In this document: positions 53,503 to 64,000 of the stretch, one piece after another
Layout: each line of letters opens with the position of its first letter
Numbering within the stretch: the stretch's first letter is position 1
NCBI GenBank assembly: GCA_039707465.1
Contig: CM077644.1
Coordinates: 187,413,462 to 187,477,461 of the forward strand
DNA length: 64,000 bases
From: Rhabdophis nuchalis
Taxonomy: Eukaryota; Chordata; Lepidosauria; Squamata; Natricidae
Direction of reading: 5' to 3'
Program-made: the position numbers and the translations under genes
Notes under the pieces: model-generated
Told to the model about the DNA's origin: nothing
The model's input: the letters and a program-made list of their open reading frames with translations, nothing else
Databases searched by the model: none

Positions 53503-53720
53503 AACAGAATTGGAAGTGATCTTGGGGGCCTTCTAGTTCAACCCTGCACTCAGGCAGAAAACCCTATAGCATTTCAGACAAATGGTTGCCCAATCTCTTC
53601 TTAAAAGAGTGTTGGAGCATCCACAAGTTCTGGAGGCAAGTCATTCCAATGTATGATTAATTGTTCTAACTGTCAGAAAGTTTCTTCTTAATTCAAGGTG
53701 CTTCACCCTGATGTGGAACC
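53503..53720 (-). mobile_element. CR1 LINE 3' fragment
   Basis: On the minus strand, the complements of AACAGAATTGGAAGTGATCT and CATTTCAGACAAATGG mark the CR1 3' region, and TTAATTGTTCTAACTGTCAG marks the LTVRTIN codons. It is truncated and mutated. Confidence 0.75.
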
Positions 53721-54639
53721 TTGTTAGTCCATCTTGATCAGCCATGTCACCCCCATAAATGGGGGCTCTGTGTAAGTGCCTCCTTGGGAGAAATGCTCTT
53801 TAGCAGACTGAGCACAGCCTTAATGTAGGAAATCGAAGGCCAATTTGCTTTGTTGAAATGCTTCAAAGGAGCACCTTTTCAACGTCACAAAACACCCCTT
53901 CAAATGTGTACCTGCAATTAATGTATTCTCTTTGCACTCACATTGCCTCATTAAAACTGAAATATATTGAACTGTGAAACTGCTTGCTTTCCAGTGAAAG
54001 TTCTAATTAGTAGAAGATGCTCTCTTCCTTCAGAACAAAGAGAAAAAGGCTGTGGTTATCCTGATGATTCAGACATGAATTCACTGCAATACCATTTCCA
54101 AAATTGCTGATTGTGCACCAGCATTGTTTAACCTGGTTCCCCCCAGGCAAGTTGGTGCTAGAATTCTGAGTTAACATGGAACATGGATGGTTGACTGGGA
54201 TTCTGGGCAGTTTAGTCTCAGCATCACTGAAAACATCCTTTAAGGTTGGCTGCAGTCTATGAATGATTGACACTATTTTATAGACCTCATTGTTTTATTG
54301 CCACTGTTGTAACTAATGTATGCCCCGAATGCTCATGGCTGCCAATGATGATTTTGAATTCCAGAGCTTTTCAGAACTTTACAATCTTATCAACAGTTGC
54401 AGTAGATACAGGGCAACTAAAAAAATAGAAGAACGCTTACAATGAAAAGACAGTTTTATTTAAGCTGGTATAATCAGTACATTATCTGGTTTCATTTTCA
54501 AGCTGAATTAATGAAACCATTTTAATTTTGAAACGCCAAAGACGTCAAAGCCTAAATGGTGGGGGGAAAGGTTTGGCCTCAATCCAAATAAGATGAAGTG
54601 ACTATTGACTAGAAGCCATCTGATTCCAGATTCCAGTTG
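53721..54639. other. no gene recognised
   Basis: About 900 bp with no clear element. The 88-codon minus frame at 54007-54273 has no recognised motif. Confidence 0.45.
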
Positions 54640-55000
54640 TAGCCCTTAATAGGATCATGGTCCCCTGAAATAATACATTCACAATCTGGGAATTGTTTTA
54701 GATAGCAAAAAAATGAAGGTTGTGGCCAGGAAGGCTTTTGACTAGTGTTGGCTGATATACTAATCATTTTCTAAAATAGATGGCATTGTTAATCATTTAT
54801 CATGCCTTTTGTTACTTCTCATCTGGACAACTGCAGCTCACTATATATAGGGCTGGCTTTGAAGACCATTTGGAAACTATAACTGATGAAGAATGCAGCC
54901 ATCCAGTTATCAGATTATACATACAGTAAGACTTGGGATAAAGGAACAATGACTAACCATGCATTTCTAGAAACATAAAGGCTGATTGGAACTCAGGAAA
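54640..55000 (+). mobile_element. ancient L2-like LINE fragment
   Basis: CTTCTCATCTGGACAACTGC followed by AGCTCACTATATATAGGGCTGG and AACTGATGAAGAATGCAGCC is a decayed version of the SRLDYCNALYMGLP to VQNAAA region. The LGIVLDSK-like codons lie upstream at about 54690. No frame survives. Confidence 0.5.
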
Positions 55001-56685
55001 TAATGATGCTTTGCACCTTGTATTCTGGTGAGAAATTCTAAAGGCTGACTTGAAAACTTAATGAATGGAAGTAATCTTGATTTCATTATAACCAAATGTG
55101 CATAATAATATTCCTGAGGAACTCAAGGAAAAGGTACTAGCAAATAAAATTTATATAAATTTGCATTCCAGCATCAATGGTACTTTAAGCATCTCTCAAC
55201 ATTTACAGATTAGAAACATCAGAATGCTTGTTTCCTTTTTATGCATGAAATTCCAGGAAATGTGAACAAAACACAAATGTTCACTGGTCAGCATGGGGCA
55301 CTCATCAGATATCAATTCTAGATTACACATGGAATCATTTCCTGCAGCTTTCCAATTAGTGCTGAGAAAGTTTGAGAACGTGAGCAAAAGGCATGCTGAC
55401 CTTTCCCAAAGAGAACTCAGCATGTTCATCGCATTTTTGAACCTTACCTGTAGTGAGCATTGCTTGAAAAACAATCCCAAATCCACAGTGTGTGTGTGTG
55501 GTTTTGGGTGAATGCTTAGGTATACATGTCTGTTGCAAATACCTATTGCATTGAGCAGCTCTTCTTTAAGACCAAAAGCTTCTTATTCAGAGACTGAAGC
55601 CTTATAACTTAACTTTGCCTGACAGCTGAACAGCACGACAATTATATTGCAGAAAGGAAAGACTTAATACAAGTGAGTGCACAACAGTTGTAAATCCAGG
55701 TGAGTCTCCTTGTCATCTTTGTAGATGTTACTGACAGAAAACAGCAAAAATATGGGCTGGTTGCATTTCATTAGGAAAGCTATAAATAAATTGACTTCTT
55801 TGCTTAGGAAACAATTACATGGAAAATATATGCCTTATTCTAATATTTTTCCAAATTGTATAGAATTATGCATCCAGTATAATTTTCTCTATAATACTGT
55901 GTCATGGCAAACAATACTTTTAGTCCTGTTTTGATTGCTATGGTCTTTCTGCAATTCAGATTAATTGCTGTTATGTCCTTAATTAAACAGACTTCAAGGG
56001 CCTGCCTTATTCCTTGTTTATGGTCAGATAGTCTGTCTGCTGTCAAAATAAGCTTATTATTATTATTATACAATATCTCAGATTTTAGCAAAAAAAGTAG
56101 TATATGGCCTAAAAGGACATCCATGCAGTTAGTAATTTATGTTACACGTTTATAAATAATGACTGTGGCTTAAACCCAGGTTTAAATAGAAATACCTTAT
56201 ATGTCACCAGGAGAGGAAGATTTTTGTCAGGCAATCTGTTTTCCTGTTCAATTTCCTATCCAAGTATTGCAATTGTATAGTGTAAAATCCCCATATCTCC
56301 TTTTGTATATTTCTTTATCTTTAAATGTTATTTGACTTGATAATCCTTGAAACAGAATGCATTTTCAGTAGAAGACTGACATATCTAGGACACACAGTTG
56401 CTCAATCAACTTTTTAGGAAGTAATCTGATTCCCTCAATCTCTTTCTTTCCTGTATTGTGTAGATTTTTTTAGAAGAATAAGAATGTTTCCTTCCCTTTC
56501 CTACTTAAGCTGGATATCCTATTCTGCTTTACTTAATACATTCTATTTATTATGAGTATTCTCAGATCCTATTAAAATATAAGACGTTTTAGCTGTTGGG
56601 GGGTGGTTAGTCTGAATCAAAGCAGAAGTCGTCATTAGATTCCACTGTACTAGACAATTTTTATACGATATCTAATCTTTCCTTT
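55001..56685. other. no gene recognised
   Basis: About 1.7 kb, AT-rich. Frames at 55196-55538 and 55725-56155 have no family motif. A short (TTA)n lies at 56055-56068. Confidence 0.45.
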
Positions 56686-56689
56686 GGGA

Positions 56690-57960
56690 GGGGAAGGTGA
56701 TGAAGAAGGTGGTTGCCCAGAAGAATTTGAAGACCTTGGATGAAGACCTGGATTCATTTCTGACCAGAGTATGGAACTGGAGTATTAGTTGTCTTTTGGA
56801 TGATTTCTGGTGTGGGTGAGATGGGAGTTGTGTATCTATCCTTGCTCTACTTGAACCTCTTGGCGGTTTTTGATATCATCAAACACAATAGCCTTATGGA
56901 GTGACTCAGAGGACTGAGGATGGTGGCACAGTGTTGCATTGCTTCAGTTCCTTTCTCCAGGATTAATTCCAATCAATCGTGGTTATTATTGTTCATTGCA
57001 CAGTCAGCCTGGATTTGGCATTTTTGTCCACCTATCAAGTCTTCCCATAAATTTGGGATGGGAAGAGCGGATGTTTAATAGTGCTATTATTCTTATGATT
57101 TTGGTTCGTCTCACAGTCAGCTGGTATTTGTTATTTTTATCCACCTATCATTATTCTCAGCTTGAGGAGACTCTGAGCAGTTTACAGTATAATAAAATGT
57201 ACAAATAGCCACAATTATAAATATAAAAAGATTAAAATCAAAAATTAGAAAACCATGGGTTTGGAGCAGAGAAGGGAGCTCTTCTCTGTTAATGCAGCAA
57301 CCACTTCCAGCCAACAGCTTCTTCTTTAGGAGATTGGGGAGGAGAGATAACCATCCTCAGCCCCTACTGGGTGGGGTACTGCAGGGGTCAGTGCTTTCTC
57401 CCCTCCTTTTTACCAACTACATGAGACCACTGGGCAAGCTCATCTATCACCATGGGATAAGGTTGCTGATTATACCCAATTACACATCGCTGCAAGCTAA
57501 GCAATGATATGGACAACTTATCCCAGTCTCTGGAGGCTGTGAAGATCTGGATGGATAGACCCCAAAATGGACTCTATGCACAATCTAGACTCATGATACC
57601 TGTTCTTTGAGCAGGCAGCAGTCATGAGTAGGAGGGCTTCTGTATGAGTGTTGCATCAGTTGCACTTGTTCCTAGATCAAGAGGCTCCACTTAGGTTAAT
57701 TCAGTCTCTAATCACCTTCCGATTGGACTACTGTAGTACACTCTACACGAGGCTTCCTTTGAAACACATCTAGAAGGTTCCATTGGTGCAAAATGTAGAA
57801 TACATATTACACCTCTGCTTTGTGAGCTGCATTGGTTACTAGTCTGTTTCTATGTCCCATACAAGGTGTTGGTTCTGGCTTTTAAAGCTCTACATGGCAT
57901 TTTGATTAGGTTCTTTAAGAGACTGTATCTCTTAATTGGTTTTAGCCTTGTTGGGTACCA
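56690..57960 (+). pseudogene. ancient L2-like LINE RT, interrupted
   Basis: The first RT part near 56840-56900 reads as LLYLNLLAVFDIIKHN, a decayed catalytic region (the equivalent of LDLSAAFDTIDH). The second part at 57310-57550 contains GGVLQGSVLSPLLFTNYMRP and the SLEAVKIWMD counterpart. About 300 bp of unrelated repeat (56990-57290, including a likely reversed L2 3' end at 57145-57260) separates them. Later C-terminal traces run to about 57960. It is badly mutated. Confidence 0.6.
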
Positions 57961-58559
57961 CATAGAATCATTTGTTTGTGAGATGGCCAGTTGTATGAAA
58001 TTGACGAATGAATGAAATTAAAAACAACATCATTTCACAATATTTTGACATTTCTAAATTGATCATTCTATTTGATATTTCTGGATTTTCAGCCATCTTG
58101 GGGTTTTTTTAGAATTAGAGAGAGGGAGTAGAATGCTGGAGAAGCTGTTCTTTTAGATGGAAACAAGTGATGGTTTGCTAATTAAGATGAATACTAGAAT
58201 ATTGTCTGTAGATATGTGTTTATGCATGAGGAGAGGGTCATTTTGTCCTTTCCCTCATAATATCTACATTACCAAAATCTGATAGAGTCCATCAATCACT
58301 TTGGGATGAGGCACCATCATCTCTATTCTGGGTTCTTTAATACTGTAAAATTCTTGACCCGATACCTGGAGCCATAAGAACTGAAACAAATTTTCAGCAT
58401 ATGCCACAAGATGGAGTTATTTGTGCAGAAGCCTCTTATGTCCAAGATAACTCATCTCTAACACTTAACTCAATACCTCAAAAAAACAGGTATATAATTG
58501 GAAAAGGACTCCAGGAGTCATAATCCCTGCTAGATCAGTAGATCAGTAGCTGGAGACAG
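57961..58559. other. no gene recognised
   Basis: About 600 bp of unassigned sequence with no clear frame or repeat end. Confidence 0.4.
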
Positions 58560-59205
58560 AATGCCCTTGTTCACCCTGGGCTGTCATGTTCATTGCAGCC
58601 CTCCTGGATCAACTCATTCTTACCATCTTTCACTTGGATTATTCCACTTTTCTCTAAATGGGATTGCTCTTGAAGCTATAACTGGCACAAAGGGGTCTTG
58701 ATGGAGCTGGGCAATGTATAAAGCAAACAAGTTAACAAAGCAGTAGCTGAATGCTGACCAAGAAGGACCAATATAAAGTAACACCAATTTTGAGGAAGCT
58801 GCCCTGATTGCAAGTGGTTGAAGGGAGTAATTACCAATAAAGCCCTTTATGACTTGGGACCTTGATATCTTCAGGTCATCTGTTCCAGGAAGAATTTACC
58901 AATTCAACACATTTTCGCTTGGAGGTTACTGTATCATCCCCCTCCTTTTTTATGAAGTGAATTGGAGAATGCTTTTTTGTTAATATCTTTCTCATTCTAC
59001 TTCTCAAGGTCAGCAAATTAAAACTGTTGTTCCAAACTGGACTGGAATAAACTGACAAGGGAGATGGTTATCAAGGGTTGAGACAATGCTTAGGTTTCTA
59101 TAACTGGTTTTTAATATGCATTTAATTGTTCTTTATGTAAGCAGCCTAGAATCTATAATGAATTGGAAAACATATAAGGTTCAATAGTAATAAATGAATG
59201 CCGCA
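58560..59205 (+). mobile_element. possible ancient L2-like LINE 3' fragment
   Basis: CACTTGGATTATTCCACTTT followed by AAATGGGATTGCTCTTGAAGC resembles the decayed SRLDYCN..MGLPLK region. The end (AGTAATAAATGAATG near 59190) resembles an old L2 tail. There is an internal break of about 100 bp near 58720-58830. Confidence 0.4.
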
Positions 59206-59299
59206 GATCCTGAGTTTTTACATTTTTTTAAAGCATTTTCATCTCCCACTTTAACCAACAAAAGGCTTCCAGAACTTTACATAAACTTCTAGAACTAGT

Positions 59300-59388
<89 letters not shown>
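59300..59388 (+). repeat. compound (GATA)n-(GA)n microsatellite
   Basis: About eight GATA units pass into about 27 GA units. GATA repeats are the core of the Bkm satellite described in snakes. A single short array says nothing about chromosome location. Confidence 0.97.
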
Positions 59389-59392
<4 letters not shown>

Positions 59393-59718
59393 GGATGGTT
59401 ATAGTTCCTTTATTTTTCCTGTCCCACTTACCAGGCTATAAAAAGAATAGGGATCCAGAACAAAGCAGTAGCAGCAACAATGAGGAATGTCCATCTGGGA
59501 AGTCAGGAAACTGACCTACCTCAAGATTGTGTGTCTTTTTGATTTGTCACCAAAAGAACTAAAGCAACTTTCCTTTAAAAATGTTTATTCAGCCATAGAT
59601 ATCTATAAATGCTTTTAAAAATATTGGCCAGACTGCTTTTATTTTCCTAGAATGATGAAACGCCTTATTCATTGTACATTTTGTCAAGCAGGAGACTTCC
59701 AGCTCTGGTGAGCGATAT
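59389..59718. other. no gene recognised
   Basis: About 330 bp of AT-rich sequence with nothing identifiable. Confidence 0.45.
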
Positions 59719-59726
59719 CATTCATT

Positions 59727-60003
59727 CAAGGTAGTATTCAGCAGGTTCTGTCCAGTTCTAGGGAACCAGTAGCAGAAATTTTGAGTAGTTCGGAGAACTG
59801 GTAAATACCACTTCCGAGTGGCCCTGCCTCCATCTATTCTGTGCCTCTCAAGTGCCAGCTGATCGGGAGGAAATGGGGATTTTGCAGTAACCTTCCCCTG
59901 GAGTGAGGAAGGAATAGGGATTTTGCAGTATCCTTCTCCTGCCATGCCCACCAAGCCACTCCCACAGAACCAGTAGTAAAAAAATGTTTGAATCCCATCA
60001 CTG
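59727..60003. mobile_element. hAT MITE, target duplication CATTCATT
   Basis: The right end is TTTGAATCCCATCACTG (inverted: CAGTGATGGGATTCAAA). The left end (CAAGGTAGTATTCAGC) is decayed. CATTCATT occurs at 59719-59726 and 60004-60011. The interior has two similar copies of a GGGGATTTTGCAGTA-type unit (near 59875 and 59918), and CCCACCAAGCCACTCCCACA matches the 3420 element in reverse. The 180-codon minus frame across it is not a gene. Confidence 0.82.
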
Positions 60004-60274
60004 CATTCATTCTTTGTCCAATTCAAACATAAGCTCTGAGCATGCACACATTTGCTTTCCCACTGTTTGAATAAGTGTGTGCATGCGGACTTACCCATCC
60101 CTTCTACAGCCGAGTTCTGAACAGCCTGGTAGTGGGCCGCAGCACAGGTATTGGGGACCCCTGTTACAACATAACTATAAGGATTGTTAGAAAAATTATT
60201 TGAAGGAATAGTTGGCAAAATGAATGAAGCTTCTGTCCATAGCTGCACAGGTGAAAGCATTAAATTACCATAGC

Positions 60275-61352
60275 CACTGGAAGGCTTTGCACAATTCGTA
60301 ACGGATTCGTAATTGGCTGACCAACCCCACTCAACATGTAGTCCTCAATGGAACTGCATCTACATGGAAGGAAGTATGCAGTGGAGTCCCCCAAGGCTCT
60401 GTTTTAGGCCCAGTACTCTTCAACATCTTCATCAATGATTTGGACGAGGGAATAAATGGGGAACTCATCAAATTTGCAGACTACACCAAGCTGGCAGGAA
60501 TAGCCAACACTCCAGAAGATAGGCTTAAGATACAGAAGGATCTTGACAAACACTGGGCACTATCTAACAAAATGAAATTCAATGGTGAAAAAAAGTATGT
60601 TACTACATTTAGACAAGAAAAAACAAAATGCACAGGTACAGTATAGGTAGTACCTTGCTCAATAGTAGCAACTATGAGAGGGATCTTGGAATCCTAGTGG
60701 ACAACCATTTAAATATGAGCCAGCAGTGTGCAGCAGCTGCCAAAAAAGCCAACACAGTTCTAGGCTGCATAAACAGAGGGATAGAATCAAGATCATGTAA
60801 AGTGTTAATACCACTTTATAATGCCTTGGTAAGGCCACACTTGGAATACGGCATCCAGTTTTGGTCGCCACAATGTAGAAAAGATGTGGAAACTCTAGAA
60901 AGAGTACAGAGAAAAGCAACAAAGATGATTAGGGGACTGGAGACTAAAACATATGAAGAACGGTTTCAGGAACTGGGTATGTCTAGTTTAATAAAAAGAA
61001 GGGCTAGGGAAGAAATTATAGCAGTGTTCCAATATCTCAGGGGTTGCCACAAAGAAGAGGGAGTTAAACTATTCTCCAAAGCATCTGAGGGCAGAACAAG
61101 AAGCAATGGGTGGAAACTAATCAAGGAGACAAGCAACTTAGAACTGAGGAGAAATTTCCTGAAAGTTAGAACAATTAATCAGTGGAAAAGCTTGCCACCA
61201 GAAGTTGTGAATGCCCCAACACTGAAAGTCTTTAAGAAGATGTTGGATAGCCATTTGTCTGAAATGGTATAGGGCTTCCTGCCTAGGCAGGGAGTTGGAC
61301 TAGATGACATCCAAGGTCCCTTCCACCTCTGCTATTGTATTGTATTGTATAA
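60275..61352 (+). mobile_element. CR1 LINE, 5'-truncated, about 1.1 kb
   Basis: The sequence starts in the RT domain (RNWLTNPTQHVVLNG codons at about 60310) and runs through the C-terminus to a 3' end with TCCAAGGTCCCTTCCACCTC and ATTGTATTGTATTG repeats. It is the longest CR1 piece in the window. Confidence 0.9.
60300..61272 (+). pseudogene. CR1 ORF2 RT fragment with inactivated catalytic box
   Basis: The first part contains VCSGVPQGSVLGPVLFNIF and NDLDEGINGELIKFAD, but the catalytic FADD reads FADY: TAC at 60482-60484 has replaced the second aspartate. A frameshift near 60640 leads into a second frame (60628-61272), with NYERDLGILVDNHLNMSQQC, LVRPHLEYGIQFWSPQ, FQYLRGCHKEEGVKLFSKAS and DSHLSEMV. 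A third break lies near 60290. It is inactive by both mutation and truncation. Confidence 0.88.
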
Positions 61353-61392
61353 TTTCTTTTCTGGTTACAGAATCTAATTGTCACACTTGACA

Positions 61393-61803
61393 ATTAGACT
61401 AAAACATATGAAGAACTGTTACAGCAACTGGGCATGGCTAGTCTAGTGAAGAGAAGGACCAGGGGAGACATAATAGCAGTGTAACAATATTTCGGGGGCT
61501 GCCACAGAGAGGAAGGGGTCAAGCTACTTTCCAAGGCACTTGAAGGCCAGACAAGGAATAATGGATGGAAACTGATCAAGGAGGGATTCATCCTAGAAAT
61601 AAGGAGACATTTTCTGACAGTGAGAGCAATCAACCAATAGAACAGCTTGCCTTCGGAGATTGTGGGAGCTTCATCACTTGAGACTTACAAGAAGTGGTTG
61701 GATTGCCATTTGTCAGAAATGGTATAGGGTCTCCTGCTTGGGCAGGGGGGTTGCACTAGATGACCTACAAGGTCCCTTCCAACTCTGTTAATCTGATCTG
61801 ATC
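61393..61803 (+). mobile_element. second CR1 LINE 3' fragment, tandem with the first
   Basis: It begins at ACTAAAACATATGAAGAACTG, equivalent to 60945 in the preceding copy, and follows the same order to CAAGGTCCCTTCCAACTCTG. The tail is an ATCTG-type repeat, unlike the ATTGT tail of the first. It is more diverged, with in-frame stops (for example TAA near 61482). It is an independent insertion rather than a duplication of the neighbour. Confidence 0.8.
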
Positions 61804-64000
61804 AATTCTGCAAAATTGTCCACTGAATTATATACTCATTAAGAGGTCTAATAGACTTGAATAAAAATAAAGATCAATTTGTAATCTTTCATTAGAAGTT
61901 GAAAAAGCCTTTGATAAGATACATAAACAATACACTTGTTTGCTGTACTAAATAGTCTCCCTTCCAACTTGAAAAAAAATCTGTATGAGTATTCATCCAG
62001 CTTGCATAAAGATACTGAATAAGGAATCACGGGTTTTGCCAGCATCCTTTGACTTCAAATGGTCTATTTTCTATTGCCTATTCCTCTTCTTCCTCAAGGA
62101 CGGATGGGGAGAACTGTAGAATCTTGAAGTAGAAGAATAGAAAATGCAGAATAAATTGGACTATGAGAATGTTCAAGACAACAATTGCTTTGATGAATTT
62201 TAATTTGTTGCATTAATCTTCTATGATCAAACAGTCCAACTATGTTTCAGACTGAGTAAGTGGGAGTCCTCCGTCACAGTAATGTAGCATTTTACATGGT
62301 TGCCCTGATTTTACCTTAAAAAAAAAAAATCTTCCCTCAATAGGCATGGGGATAAAACAGGCAATCTTCTTCATGATTTTGTGTAGAAACCGAAAAGCAA
62401 ACCAAATAAGGGTACAAAATCCAAGGAAATGTAATTAAATTCCAAATGCCCCAAAATCCTAGGTGTGTATGACGTCTTCTGCAACAGGCATCTTTTGCCC
62501 CATTTGGTCTCCTTCAAACATGTTGAGGCTACAACCTTCATCATTAGCAGAATGATGATTGTGAAATCTGGAAATTCTAAAGTTTTCTAAAGAAATTCTA
62601 AAGTCATCCTAAACTTTCTAAAGTACATGCTGTTGGGACAGCGTATAGGCAAGGAAAGGAAACTATATGCTGTCTTGTTGAAATGTTTCCCCTCTCAGGT
62701 GGGAAAAACAGCTTAAAGTTATTTTTATCTCTTTTTGTACCTTAAAAAAACTGCTGCTAACACAAACCAAAAACAATTTCAATTCATCTTGGTAGAGGTG
62801 TGGGGGTTTCATTTGTTTGTTATTTTTTCCTTCTGAGTAGAAGGGCTTAATAATATAGCAAAATGGATTTCTCACATAAGAAGCACTTGTGCCAAGGTTT
62901 GTGTGCCATATTTTTTCTTATTAAATATTTTAAGAACTGTATCTAGGCAACATCACTGACCTAGAAAACCTGAAAGCTTATAGACATATAATAGCTTTGG
63001 AGACTGATACTTGCCTACAGAAAGAGCTTTCTTTCATTCAAGTGTTGACCTATCTATTCTTTTTTGTTTTTAAGGAAAAAAAGCTTGTTAAGCTTTCAAC
63101 AAGTTCCTAATTCTGAATGTTAGGGCACTAAGAGACTAAAACATGGCCTCTTGTGTTGCAGAGCAGGAGTACTAAAAGAAGGAAGTGGGATTGAATCGTG
63201 TTTTCTCATTCTTTCGTCCTAGGGCAGACTAACCCCTGAACATACCATTTAGATCCAAAATTGCATTGTTGAAATTTAGGGGCAAAATGGCTAATTTTCA
63301 GCACCACAGTCCTATTTTCTTTCAAAACTGAAGATGGAGCTGATAGCGGAAAGCCTTTAGGAGGCCACCCATTCCTATTACAAAGTTTAAGGATCTCTCC
63401 AAGCATCTTTAGATGAACCCAAATCACAAAATGCTTCTCTTTGGGTGGTAAAAGGTCAAGCAATTATGAGAAGGATTGGTGCATTCTTTTTACAAGTGGA
63501 AAAAATAGTGAATTGCTCCTAGAAGCTTTCTATTCCTATTTCCACTCTTAACCCTCCAGTCTGCAAAATTAAACAAAGGCAAACAATGGCCCCAGTTTCG
63601 TCTGGAGAGACGTTTCCACTCTCCTAGTGATATCACCTACAGCTCTCAATCTGCCAGAGGAACAGGTAGTAGACCCTGATCCCAAGAGAGATGCTTCTCT
63701 CCATTTGATATATGTAGGTAAGATCCCTGCAAGGATCTTGCCCTCTTGGACAACTACTTAATTTTTTTCATGATGTTAACAGCCTTCTACAGAAACAAAA
63801 CCTGTTCCTTAGCGATCAGTAGATAATTCAACCTATTCACTGAAACTAGACTACCTCAAATATTCTTCCAAAATAATTGCTGCTGCTACCTTATTCCCAG
63901 AGAATGGTAAGGTCTCACGTTCTTTTTTATAGGCTACTTAATCCAGTATTATCCTAAAGTTTCTAAAGTATAATGGAGTTTGATGTGCTAATCTCAAAAC
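61804..64000. other. no gene or repeat recognised
   Basis: About 2.2 kb to the window end. Only short frames occur (up to 85 codons) and none has a recognised motif. No element ends or long simple repeats were found. Confidence 0.45.

Noticed and set aside
59718..60260. 180-codon minus-strand frame
   Set aside because: It runs across a hAT MITE with clear 8-bp duplications and into flanking DNA, so it is a chance frame.

Overview
The window looks like intergenic or intronic DNA from a squamate reptile, most probably a snake. The evidence is the repeat content: CR1-type LINE 3' ends that run into (AATAG)n/(ATTCT)n microsatellites, tRNA-derived squamate SINEs, L2-group LINEs of several ages, a SPIN-type hAT element, and GATA/AGAT arrays. 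I found no host protein-coding gene, rRNA or stand-alone tRNA gene that I could defend. Every long convincing reading frame belongs to a mobile element or to a simple-sequence array.

Layout. Positions 1-3840 hold a SPIN-like hAT element and a SINE split twice, first by an L2-group LINE with an uninterrupted 702-codon reverse transcriptase frame (minus strand) and then by a hAT MITE. Positions 4260-7500 hold two Snake1-like CR1 3' ends; the second carries two hAT MITEs inserted one after the other at the same 8-bp target. Positions 8700-18330 are mostly unannotated AT-rich DNA with scattered SINE, L2, hAT and L1 pieces. Positions 22707-27681 are a nearly intact Ty3/gypsy LTR retrotransposon on the minus strand: identical 5-bp target duplications (AGGTC), 288-bp LTRs differing at two sites, a primer binding site, a polypurine tract, a gag-protease-RT-RNase H frame, and an integrase frame separated from it by a shift at a nine-base homopolymer. 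It is followed by a 5'-truncated L1 with a 17-bp target duplication (27759-28374) and a 1.5-kb (ACCT)n-based array (28490-30055) with a higher-order repeat.

Positions 33290-37668 carry a near-full-length but decayed L2-group LINE on the plus strand, with a GC-rich leader, a small upstream frame ending in a hydrophobic segment, and endonuclease and RT coding sequence broken by stops and frameshifts. Positions 38400-44200 contain two mariner-like MITEs and a very old LINE with an unrelated reverse transcriptase. Positions 46160-61800 contain further L2 and CR1 pieces and six more hAT MITEs with clear target duplications. The last 2.2 kb and several other stretches show nothing I can name.

The elements fit familiar dependencies. 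The LINE reverse transcriptases probably mobilised the tRNA-derived SINEs, and an absent hAT transposase must have moved the MITEs. The LTR element encodes all its own enzymes except for the one frame break. I found no clearly new biological system. The most unusual items are the serial hAT insertion, the loop-free 140-bp palindromic MITE, the small hydrophobic-tailed frame upstream of the LINE endonuclease, and the young LTR element.
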